This document shows positions 1 to 7,529 of a DNA stretch of 50,042 nt, piece after piece. The notes below the pieces were generated by a model, which saw only the letters and a program-made list of their open reading frames with translations, was not told the DNA's origin and did not search any database. The DNA lies in assembly GCA_028864975.1 (NCBI GenBank), contig JAGWLG010000028.1, positions 1 through 50,042 of the forward strand. Reading direction: 5' to 3'. The first letter of the stretch is position 1. Every line of letters starts with the position of its first letter. A program made the position numbers and the translations under genes. The DNA is from Thermoplasmata archaeon (GTDB lineage Archaea > Thermoplasmatota > Thermoplasmata > Lutacidiplasmatales > UBA184).

Positions 1-2412
1 ATGACCAAAGTCTATGGCGGGGGGTGTCTCTCCATTCACGGGCCTCTCTCCTTTGGGTTCTTGCGGTTCCCAACAGGGGAGAGGTTCCCCTCGCCATCAA
101 CAAATTCCTACACACCACTCCGCGTGGGAGGATGGGCCTTGGAGGGGAACATCTATCGCTTCCCTCCGCTTACTGGCCCCGTGCCCGACCCTCCCCCCCC
201 GGAGCCCCCGGGTGACGTTCCTCCTCTTCCCAACCCGGCGTTGGAGGCCCTCCGACGGGTGCAACGGGGCACCGGCGCCTTCGTCTTCGTCGCGGGTGGG
301 CCCCGACAGGCCCGCTCCAGCCTCCTCTCGACCCTCGAACAGAACGCGAAGGACTTCGGCTGGGAGACGCTCCGGCTCAGAGCCCATCCTCTGGATGGAG
401 CCGTTCCGTACGGTGCCTTGCAACCGTGGCTCTCCCAGTGGTACCAGCCCATCGTCTCAGGTGAATCCTCGAGCCCGTCGGCGTCCAGGGCCGGCCCAGC
501 CTTCGCCATGCCCTTGGTGGGGCTGATCGCCGGGCTCCCCGCGCAATCGGCGCCGGAGACTGGCCCCTCCCCACGAAGTCCATCCTCCTCGGCCCAACGG
601 ACCCTGCGGGACCGGATTTTCACCCCTGCCCAGCTTCGGGCGGAGCTCGTCGACCTCGTGCAGGGGAGGACCCGCAAGAACCCCGCCGTTGTGCTCCTGG
701 AGGACGCGGAGTTCCTGGACGCCGCCAGCTGGGAGTGGTTCGGCTTCCTCGGCGACCACATGTTCGACCTGCCCATCGCGGTCGCGCTATCCCTGGCGGA
801 GGAGGATATCCCCGATGAATCGCTGCGGGAGCGGCTCGCGTCGGCACCCTCCGCGTGGTGCCGCCTGGGCGGCGACGACGGCACGGGCCTCGCTCGTGAG
901 CAGCTCAGGGGGAGGCTCCGTGCACTTCCCGCCCGAACTCTGGAGGCCTTGCTGCTCGCGGTCCTGGCCGGACCGGACTCGGACCGCACGACGTTGAAGG
1001 CGCTCCTGAAGGTGAACGACCGCGAGCTCAACTTGGCGCTCTCCCCAGCGATGGACGCGGGACTGCTCCGGCTCCTCGATGAACACTACGAGAGCGCGGA
1101 ACCCACGCTGTATCCGGACCTTGCGGGGGTGGCGAAGCCCGCCGACGTGGCGTCGACCCACCGCGCCCTGGCGATGCTCATCTCCAAGCGCCCCACGCCC
1201 CCCGAAGGGAAGATCCTCTTCCGTTTGAGCGACCACTGGGCGGAGGCCGGGGAGGTTGGCCGAGGGGTCCCCGCCCTCCTCGCAGCGTCCCGGGAGGCCG
1301 AGCGGTGGGGCGCGCCCGAGCTCGCCGAGAAACGACTGCTCAGGGCGGTCCTCCTCTCCCAGACGGACCCGACGACCCGAGGGCGTGAGCTCGAGGAGAA
1401 GTCCTATTCGGAGCTTGCCCGCCTTCGGATGCGAGCGGGCCATCCGGCCGAGGCCCGCGACGCCTACCACCGAGCCATATCCCTGGCGAAGGAGCGCGGA
1501 GCCCGCGCCGTACAGTGGGCCGGCTACATCGCGGGGCTCTCGGATGCGCAGACCCGGCTGGGAGGACATCCGGACGAGCAGCTCAAGGAGGCGCTCGCGC
1601 AGGTCGAAGGGAGGTCGAACGAGCTCGAGGCCATGCTCCTCAGGTCGCTCAGTTTCTACTACCTGGAACGTGCGAGGTTCCACGAGTCGATCACCACGGC
1701 GGAGAGGGCCTGCGAGCTCGCCGAGAAGGGGAATGATGGCGTGCTCAAGATCCGGGCGCGCAATTCTGCGGCGAGCGCGTACATCTTCAGTGGCGTGATG
1801 CCGGAGCGGGCTCGGACCCACCTTCTGAAGGCGCTGGAGCACCGCAAGGAGATCGAGGGGACCGCGGACGAGATGCTCCTCGTCAACGTGATGGACGGGC
1901 TATCGCTCCTCGAATGCGGGCTGGGCAACGAGGCGGAGTCGCTTCGCTGGGGGGAGCGATCGCTCGACGAAGCTCGTCGGTGCGGTTACGGGACCTCGTT
2001 GCTGCTCGTCCTGGGAAACCTGCCCGAACATTACATCCACACGAAGGACTTTGCCCGGGCGAGGGAGCTCACCGAAGAGCTTCGAGCCTCCGCGAAGCGC
2101 CTGAACATCCCCGAGCGGGACAATTCCTATCAGCAGCTCTTCCTGGTCGAGGGGCGCATCGCCGCCGACACCGGGGATGTCGCGACGGCCAAGGAACGGT
2201 TCCAGAAGCTGATCGCGAGCTCCGAGAAAGGTGGCTCTCGAGTCTTCCTCTCTCAGGCTCTGGTCCATCTGACCGTCCTCTGTGCACGGAACCACGAGAT
2301 GGAGCAGGCTCGGCAGTTCCATCGCCGCCTCGAGAAGGAAGGGCTGCTGAAGACCCTGGTCGGGGAGAACCGCAGGCTCTTGGACGAGGTCGAGCCCCTC
2401 CTGCACGGGTGA
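1..2412 (+). CDS. MalT-like degenerate ATPase with TPR repeats
   Basis: This is probably a cytoplasmic regulator or scaffold of the STAND/MalT type. An ATPase-like domain lies at about residues 85-300 and helical repeats resembling TPRs fill about 400-790, with paired helices such as YSELARLRMRAGHPAEARDAY. The Walker A region reads GGPRQARSS, so the GK(S/T) core is missing. The Walker B-like strand VVLLEDAEFLD at about 230 is kept. ATP hydrolysis is therefore doubtful and the domain may only bind partners. The true start is unclear: the first 41 residues look non-coding, an AT-rich stretch lies near 103-110, and an in-frame GTG at 124 or TTG at 139 would fit a leaderless start. A start upstream of the window cannot be excluded. 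The surface-protein genes follow on the same strand after 90 bases. Confidence 0.6.
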   Translation: MTKVYGGGCLSIHGPLSFGFLRFPTGERFPSPSTNSYTPLRVGGWALEGNIYRFPPLTGPVPDPPPPEPPGDVPPLPNPALEALRRVQRGTGAFVFVAGGPRQARSSLLSTLEQNAKDFGWETLRLRAHPLDGAVPYGALQPWLSQWYQPIVSGESSSPSASRAGPAFAMPLVGLIAGLPAQSAPETGPSPRSPSSSAQRTLRDRIFTPAQLRAELVDLVQGRTRKNPAVVLLEDAEFLDAASWEWFGFLGDHMFDLPIAVALSLAEEDIPDESLRERLASAPSAWCRLGGDDGTGLAREQLRGRLRALPARTLEALLLAVLAGPDSDRTTLKALLKVNDRELNLALSPAMDAGLLRLLDEHYESAEPTLYPDLAGVAKPADVASTHRALAMLISKRPTPPEGKILFRLSDHWAEAGEVGRGVPALLAASREAERWGAPELAEKRLLRAVLLSQTDPTTRGRELEEKSYSELARLRMRAGHPAEARDAYHRAISLAKERGARAVQWAGYIAGLSDAQTRLGGHPDEQLKEALAQVEGRSNELEAMLLRSLSFYYLERARFHESITTAERACELAEKGNDGVLKIRARNSAASAYIFSGVMPERARTHLLKALEHRKEIEGTADEMLLVNVMDGLSLLECGLGNEAESLRWGERSLDEARRCGYGTSLLLVLGNLPEHYIHTKDFARARELTEELRASAKRLNIPERDNSYQQLFLVEGRIAADTGDVATAKERFQKLIASSEKGGSRVFLSQALVHLTVLCARNHEMEQARQFHRRLEKEGLLKTLVGENRRLLDEVEPLLHG

Positions 2413-2460
2413 GCTCAGACCTGTCGAGCTTCGACCGGCGAGCCCGCCGTCAGAGCGTTC

Positions 2461-2499
2461 TTATACGTATGGTATGTTGCGACAACGCACGGAGGTCCT
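2461..2499 (+). promoter_or_regulatory. TATA box and Shine-Dalgarno of surface protein gene
   Basis: TTATACGTA at 2461-2469 is a good archaeal TATA box. GGAGGTCC at 2491-2498 is a strong ribosome binding site six bases before the GTG at 2503. The ribosome binding site decides that start. Confidence 0.55.
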
Positions 2500-2502
2500 G
2501 GG

Positions 2503-4737
2503 GTGATCCGCCGCCCGACACTTTGGCTGGCCCTGGCCCTCGCGTTCGCGAGCCTCGCGATCCTTGTCGCGGGAGGCACCTTCGGCTCCACTGACCTTCG
2601 CTCGACCTCGGAAGTGGCCCTTCTCCCCACCGCGGCCCATCTCTCACCGGCCAGTGCATCGGGTGCTTCCCCCTCCTCCCTCGGGAGCTTCTCCACCCCC
2701 TACGGCTCCTTCAACCTCCCCCAGGGCGGATGCACCACCGGCCTCAACGGCACCTGCCCCCACTTGACCCCCTCCATCTCCGCCTCCCCCTCCAAGATCT
2801 GCCGCTCGGGCGCCACCGGATGCGGCGGCGTCCCCTACGACACCAAGGTCACCCTCACCGTCAACGCCACCGGCACGACCCTCACCAGCCCTCCCAACGT
2901 CCAGGTCGTCTTCGTCGTCGAGACCACCCTCTTCGACGGCGTCTATGACGACCTCGCCGGCGAGCCCGGGCTCTCCTCCTGCGGAGGACCCTGCGCCGAG
3001 TCCAACGGCGTCCCCTTCTTCACGGCCAACGCCGGGACCATCGCCACCAAGATCGCCACCCACTTCGGCGCCTCCACCTCCTCCTGCAACCCCACCGGGC
3101 AGAACTCCGTCTGCTTCGCCTTGGTCGACTACTTCTCCACCCAGGGGGCGGACCATGACGACGGGGACGGGAGCGAGTACAACCCCGACGTCACCACCTT
3201 CGTCCCGGCGAGCCAGTTCCAGGCCCAGGTCCAGAACACCTTCCAGGCCTTCGAGCTGGGCGGCGGATGGGTCTACGGCGACTCCGACTTCTCCGACAAC
3301 ACCCTCTCCTCCTCCGCCATCACCGGGGTCTACGGCGCCGAGCGCGGCAGCGGCCTCGCCTGGAACCCCAACGCCGACCACGTCATCGTCTGGATGGGCT
3401 CCTCCGTCCCCCGCGACCCCAACTACGTCTCCAGCTACGCCCCCACCGACTCCAACTTCAACTCGGGGAACTCCGGGAACTGCGAGCCCCCCTACTTCGG
3501 TGGCCAGCCCAACTGCTACGGCTGGGCTGAGCCCTCCAACTCCATCGGCGCCTACGCCAAGGCCAACAACATCGTCATCGACACCGTCGACCTGGCGAAC
3601 GGGGTCACGCTCCTCAACGCTGGGGACTACCTCTCCACCGGGGCGCCCGCCCAGGCGGACGTCAACCACGTCCTCCAGGCCGGCTGCGACATGGCGGTCG
3701 CGACGAGCGGCAGCTGGGAGGGCCCGAGCGGCTTCTCCTGCTCGGCGGCCGCGACAGGGACGGGGCAGGGGAACCTGACCTGCGCCCAGGGGTCCAGCTG
3801 CGAGGCGCGCGGGGCGGAGTACAACCCCGCCCGCGCCTGGTCGACCAACCCCGCCCTGGGCTGGGCGCTCACCAACATCAACTTCCCCTCCACCTCCTCG
3901 AACGTCAGCGCGAAGGGGACCACCGGGGACACGTTCAACTACATCCCGGCCCCCTACTTCGCCGTCGACTCCGCGAAGGGGTTCACGGTGAAGTGCTCGC
4001 GCCTTCCCTCGAGCCCCCCGCTCCCCGGGCCCTGCAGCGCGACCCCCCAGTTCGGCCCGTTGGGCTCGCTCAACCAGGGGGTCGGGTGGGCTTGGCCGGA
4101 CAACACGATGTACCTGGGCGACAGCTGGTCCGTGACCTTTGACGTCATCGCCCAGCCGAGCTACCCGAACGGCCAGCTCAAGCTCCCGGTCCCGTTGGAT
4201 GCCTGCCTGCCCCCACCCCAAGCCGGCTCGGGTCCGTGGTCGACCGCCTGCAAGCCGATCCCGGGGAGCGGACCCGCCTCGTACACCAGCATGGAGTATG
4301 TCACGTATGCCGGGTCGCAGCTCTCTCCCGCCCAGTCCTTCCCTCCGGCGTTCGTGACCGTGGTCTCGCCGTACATTCCGCCTCCTCCACCTCCACCGCC
4401 CCCGCCGCCTCCGCCTCCGCCCCCGCCGCCCCCTCCGGGGATGCCGGTGCTGAACCCTGTCCAGGTGCCGCTCGCGAACCCGCTCGCCAACCCGCTGATG
4501 AACCCCGTGGTCCAGCCGGTGGCGCAGGTCCTGTCCACCCCGACCATCAACGTCAACGTCGTCGCGAACCCGCTCGCCACCCCGCTCATCACCGCCGGGT
4601 GGATCGGGACCTTCTCGGTCCTGGGGGTCGCGACGCGGGTCAAGCAGCGTCGGATGGTCGCGATGCGGAACGTCTCCCAGGGCGCCCGCAGGGGCGCCCC
4701 CGGCGGCGGGACCGCCTCCATCGGGGTGACCGAGTAG
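2503..4737 (+). CDS. Secreted membrane-anchored protein with VWA-like domain
   Basis: An extracellular surface protein. A signal or anchor helix covers residues 5-25. Residues about 132-465 form a domain clearly homologous to residues about 88-425 of the protein encoded at 29304-32828 (shared FVxETTLxDGVYD, DHDDGDG and GCxMAV motifs). Its alternating strands and helices suggest a von Willebrand A-like fold whose metal-site DxSxS has become ETTLF. A run of 20 prolines near residue 626 leads into NPLANPL-type repeats, then a C-terminal helix at about 695-712 and a short basic tail. Codons in the first half of the gene end almost always in C, which suggests high expression. It opens a run of three surface-protein genes. 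No enzymatic function can be assigned. Confidence 0.75.
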   Translation: MIRRPTLWLALALAFASLAILVAGGTFGSTDLRSTSEVALLPTAAHLSPASASGASPSSLGSFSTPYGSFNLPQGGCTTGLNGTCPHLTPSISASPSKICRSGATGCGGVPYDTKVTLTVNATGTTLTSPPNVQVVFVVETTLFDGVYDDLAGEPGLSSCGGPCAESNGVPFFTANAGTIATKIATHFGASTSSCNPTGQNSVCFALVDYFSTQGADHDDGDGSEYNPDVTTFVPASQFQAQVQNTFQAFELGGGWVYGDSDFSDNTLSSSAITGVYGAERGSGLAWNPNADHVIVWMGSSVPRDPNYVSSYAPTDSNFNSGNSGNCEPPYFGGQPNCYGWAEPSNSIGAYAKANNIVIDTVDLANGVTLLNAGDYLSTGAPAQADVNHVLQAGCDMAVATSGSWEGPSGFSCSAAATGTGQGNLTCAQGSSCEARGAEYNPARAWSTNPALGWALTNINFPSTSSNVSAKGTTGDTFNYIPAPYFAVDSAKGFTVKCSRLPSSPPLPGPCSATPQFGPLGSLNQGVGWAWPDNTMYLGDSWSVTFDVIAQPSYPNGQLKLPVPLDACLPPPQAGSGPWSTACKPIPGSGPASYTSMEYVTYAGSQLSPAQSFPPAFVTVVSPYIPPPPPPPPPPPPPPPPPPPPGMPVLNPVQVPLANPLANPLMNPVVQPVAQVLSTPTINVNVVANPLATPLITAGWIGTFSVLGVATRVKQRRMVAMRNVSQGARRGAPGGGTASIGVTE
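4378..4437 (+). repeat. Proline-coding tract, 20 codons
   Basis: Twenty consecutive CCN codons, mostly CCT, CCA, CCG and CCC, make a pyrimidine-rich strand inside the surface protein gene. The encoded polyproline rod separates the globular domain from the membrane-proximal repeats. Such tracts usually stall ribosomes and depend on aIF5A, which is family knowledge and not visible here. Confidence 0.85.
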
Positions 4738-4798
4738 GCAGAGGTCGAGGCCAGGAACACTGGGGTCGTGGAGGGCTAACCAGAAAGACCCCCGAGGA

Positions 4799-6013
4799 AT
4801 GACCGCCGTCGTGCGGATCGCAAGTGCCGCAAGGAGACGACGCGGGCCGACCGGCCCGGTGCGGGGCACCCTCGGTGCCCTCGCGCTTCTCTTCGCGCTG
4901 GTCGTCCTCCTCGTTCCCATCGCTGGCTCCTTCGTCTCGACGACGCACGAGCTTGGGCCATTTCCCAAGGGAGAGGTTGCGGACTCTTCCTCAGCCCCAC
5001 CCCCCCGCCTGACCGTCGCCGCCTCTCCGACGAGCGGCACGGCTCCGCTCCAGGTCGAGTTCTGGGCCAATGTCACGGGAGGTACCGGGACACCCCAGAT
5101 CCGGTGGAGCTTCGGGGATGGCGGGGCAGGGAGCGGTTCGCCGATCGTTCACCCGTACTCGCAGCCTGGATGGTACAACGCGACCGCCAACGCCACCCTG
5201 AACGCGTCCGGCTGGTCCCAGACCGGGGTCGTCACGATCCACGTGACGAGGTCGGGGGCGGGCGGTCCCCCGGAGCTCTCGCTCTCCCCGGTGCCTTCGG
5301 CCGGGAACTCTCCGCTTCCGGTCAACCTCACCATCTCGGCGAGCGGAGGGACCCCACCCTACTCCGGAAGCGTCTGCTTCGGCGACGGGTCGCCCTGCGT
5401 TTCTCTTCCGTCGGGATGGAATGGGGCGCCGATCGTCCTGAATCACACCTACATCGCGGACGGTACGTTCGCTATCGTCGCTTCGGCGCAGGATGCGCAA
5501 GGGACCTCGACGTTCTCCACGACCGCCCTCTCGGTCCAGAACCCCTCCACGCTCATTGCTTACGGCATCGAGTCGCCCGGGTCGGGGAAGGCTCCGCTCA
5601 CCGTGAGCTTCGAGGCACAGGCCAGCGGCGGGACCGTACCGTACACCGCCGTCTGGGACTTCGGGGATGGGACCACCGCCACGGGAGAGGTGGGAGTGGT
5701 CCTGACCCACACCTACACGAACGGAGGAACGTTCATTCCGGCGCTGACGATCCACGACCACGCGGGTAGGTTGTCGGCCCCCTATACCCTCTCTCCGATC
5801 AAGGTCCAGTCCGCGCCGCCCCCGAAGAGCAACGCTTCGAACTGGCTCACCGGCGGGTGGTTGGGGCAGAACAGCACCACGATCGGCGTCCTCGGGTTGA
5901 TCCTGGTGCTGATCGTCTTCGTGCTCCTGGTCGAACGGCGCCGTCGGGAGGAGATCACGAGGCAGGCGCGCGAGCTCGTCGAGGAGATGGAGAACGCCAG
6001 GGAGCTTCCGTAA
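4799..6013 (+). CDS. Three-PKD-domain membrane protein
   Basis: A type I-like surface protein of 404 residues. An arginine-rich N-terminus is followed by a signal helix at about 24-46. Three PKD-type beta domains follow: about 70-150 (RWSFGDGGAGSG), 155-245 (a divergent VCFGDGSP copy) and 250-340 (VWDFGDGTT). A transmembrane helix at about 360-381 ends in a charged cytoplasmic tail with helical heptads. PKD domains usually serve protein-protein or glycan contacts outside the cell. The next gene starts one base after this stop codon, so the two are almost certainly co-translated and may form one receptor assembly. No catalytic domain is seen. Confidence 0.75.
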   Translation: MTAVVRIASAARRRRGPTGPVRGTLGALALLFALVVLLVPIAGSFVSTTHELGPFPKGEVADSSSAPPPRLTVAASPTSGTAPLQVEFWANVTGGTGTPQIRWSFGDGGAGSGSPIVHPYSQPGWYNATANATLNASGWSQTGVVTIHVTRSGAGGPPELSLSPVPSAGNSPLPVNLTISASGGTPPYSGSVCFGDGSPCVSLPSGWNGAPIVLNHTYIADGTFAIVASAQDAQGTSTFSTTALSVQNPSTLIAYGIESPGSGKAPLTVSFEAQASGGTVPYTAVWDFGDGTTATGEVGVVLTHTYTNGGTFIPALTIHDHAGRLSAPYTLSPIKVQSAPPPKSNASNWLTGGWLGQNSTTIGVLGLILVLIVFVLLVERRRREEITRQARELVEEMENARELP

Positions 6014-6014
6014 G

Positions 6015-7514
6015 GTGGGATCGCTCGTGGGTCGTCGCCGTCGCTCCCTGCTCCCCCACCTCCGACCGTTCCTTCTTCCCGCGGCGTTTCTCCTGCTCGT
6101 TCAGGTCCTTGCGGGCGGGGCTTCGGGGGTGGGAGGTGGGGCTCCGTACCCACCCGCTTCGACGCAACCTTCGCTCTCCGTCGCCATCGCGGCGAACCTG
6201 ACGCAGGGAGCCGTGCCCCTGCTCGTAGACTTCCAGGCGACGGTCTCGGGGGCCGGAACCTCGGCGCTCCTCAACTGGTCCTTCGGGGACAACACTTCGT
6301 ACCGCAACACCACCGCGATAAACGTCGCGCACTACTACAGCCACGTCGGGGTGTACAACGTCTCGGTCGAGACCGCATGGTCGAGCAGCACGGCCACCAA
6401 TTCGATCAAGATCATCGTTGAACCCTCCCCGCTTCGGGTTACGCTCGCGGCCCTCCCGCTCACCAAGTCGCCGTTGACCGTCGTGTTCCACGCGAACGTC
6501 ACCGGGGGGACGGGGACCTACAGCAGCCTCCAGTGGGAGTTCGGCGACGGCCGGACCGGCAGTGGGGCTGACCAGCTCGAGACCTACCTCAACGCAGGGA
6601 CCTACCTGGCGAACTTCACGGTGACCGACAGCGACGGGGCCGTGGTGACCCGCAATGTGACCCTTCACCTCACGCTGCCTCCGACCAACGCCACGGTGGG
6701 GCCGACGTTGGGATCGATCGTCCTGAGCTACCTTCCCTGGGCCATTGCCATCATCGCTGTCATCGTCGCCATCTTCTTCGCTCGCCGGCCTCCGCGGAGG
6801 AGCTGGCCCCAGGGGCCCGAGGCGGCCTCGGGAGGTGCCTCCGGACCGAGCCCTGAGGAGGGAGGGGACGAGGGCTCGGCACCGAAGGGGACCCACGCAC
6901 CCAGCACGTCCATAGTGGAGCAAGCGCCGTCGCCAGCGCCTCTACCCTTACCCAAAGTGTCGGCGGCGGAGGTGTCAACCCCGGTCGAGGGGGCTTCCGC
7001 CACAACGGAGGGCTCGCAGGTGTCCTCCCTCGGACCGAGCGACCTGGCCCCTGAGCCTACGACAATCCCTCCGGTGGAAGTCACGGCCCCTCCGTCCGAG
7101 CCGTCAGCGCCCTCGACGACGGCCGAACCCGTCCCACCCTCTCAGGAGAAACCGGAGAGACCCCCCGTGGTCCCCCGCGAGACCCTGCGTCTCTCGTTCC
7201 GGCTCGTCGTGCACATCGCAGCCCAAGGGGCGCTCGGGTCGCACGAGGTCGCGCCGGCGTCGCTCACCCAGGCCGGGATGGCCCAGGCGATGGGCGCGAA
7301 GCAGAACACCATCGCGACCATCCTGAAGCGGCTCGAGGTCGCGGGCGTGCTCACTTCCGACGTACGACATGTGAAGGGAGCTCCGCGACGGATGAAGGTC
7401 TACCGCCTCACGACCAGGGGGGAGGCGCTCGCCAGGGACATTCGTTCCAGGCGATCGGAGCGCGGGAGCCACACGCTCCGGGGCCCACGACCTGACGAGC
7501 CTGGGGAAGCGTAA
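6015..7514 (+). CDS. Membrane-tethered winged-helix regulator with PKD ectodomain
   Basis: The order of parts is unusual. It runs: a GTG start with an N-terminal basic stretch and signal helix (about 12-35), two PKD domains (about 50-140, NWSFGDNTS, and 142-228, QWEFGDGRT), one transmembrane helix at about 236-258, a low-complexity Pro/Ser/Glu linker of about 130 residues, and a cytoplasmic winged-helix domain at about 393-480. The last holds a MarR-like recognition region (LTQAGMAQAMGAKQNTIATI) and a wing with VKGAPRRMKVYRLT. By topology it would carry an outside signal directly to DNA, either while bound to the membrane or after proteolysis. It is coupled to the preceding PKD protein by a one-base gap. 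The target genes are unknown; the adjacent surface genes are the simplest guess. Confidence 0.75.
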   Translation: MGSLVGRRRRSLLPHLRPFLLPAAFLLLVQVLAGGASGVGGGAPYPPASTQPSLSVAIAANLTQGAVPLLVDFQATVSGAGTSALLNWSFGDNTSYRNTTAINVAHYYSHVGVYNVSVETAWSSSTATNSIKIIVEPSPLRVTLAALPLTKSPLTVVFHANVTGGTGTYSSLQWEFGDGRTGSGADQLETYLNAGTYLANFTVTDSDGAVVTRNVTLHLTLPPTNATVGPTLGSIVLSYLPWAIAIIAVIVAIFFARRPPRRSWPQGPEAASGGASGPSPEEGGDEGSAPKGTHAPSTSIVEQAPSPAPLPLPKVSAAEVSTPVEGASATTEGSQVSSLGPSDLAPEPTTIPPVEVTAPPSEPSAPSTTAEPVPPSQEKPERPPVVPRETLRLSFRLVVHIAAQGALGSHEVAPASLTQAGMAQAMGAKQNTIATILKRLEVAGVLTSDVRHVKGAPRRMKVYRLTTRGEALARDIRSRRSERGSHTLRGPRPDEPGEA

Positions 7515-7529
7515 GCCACCCGACCCGGC

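Noticed and set aside
2644..5076. Open frame of 810 codons on the minus strand
   Set aside because: It lies opposite the VWA-like gene and the start of the PKD gene. Its translation is low-complexity Gly/Val/Asp/Arg caused by the C-ending codons of the real gene, with no motif or promoter.
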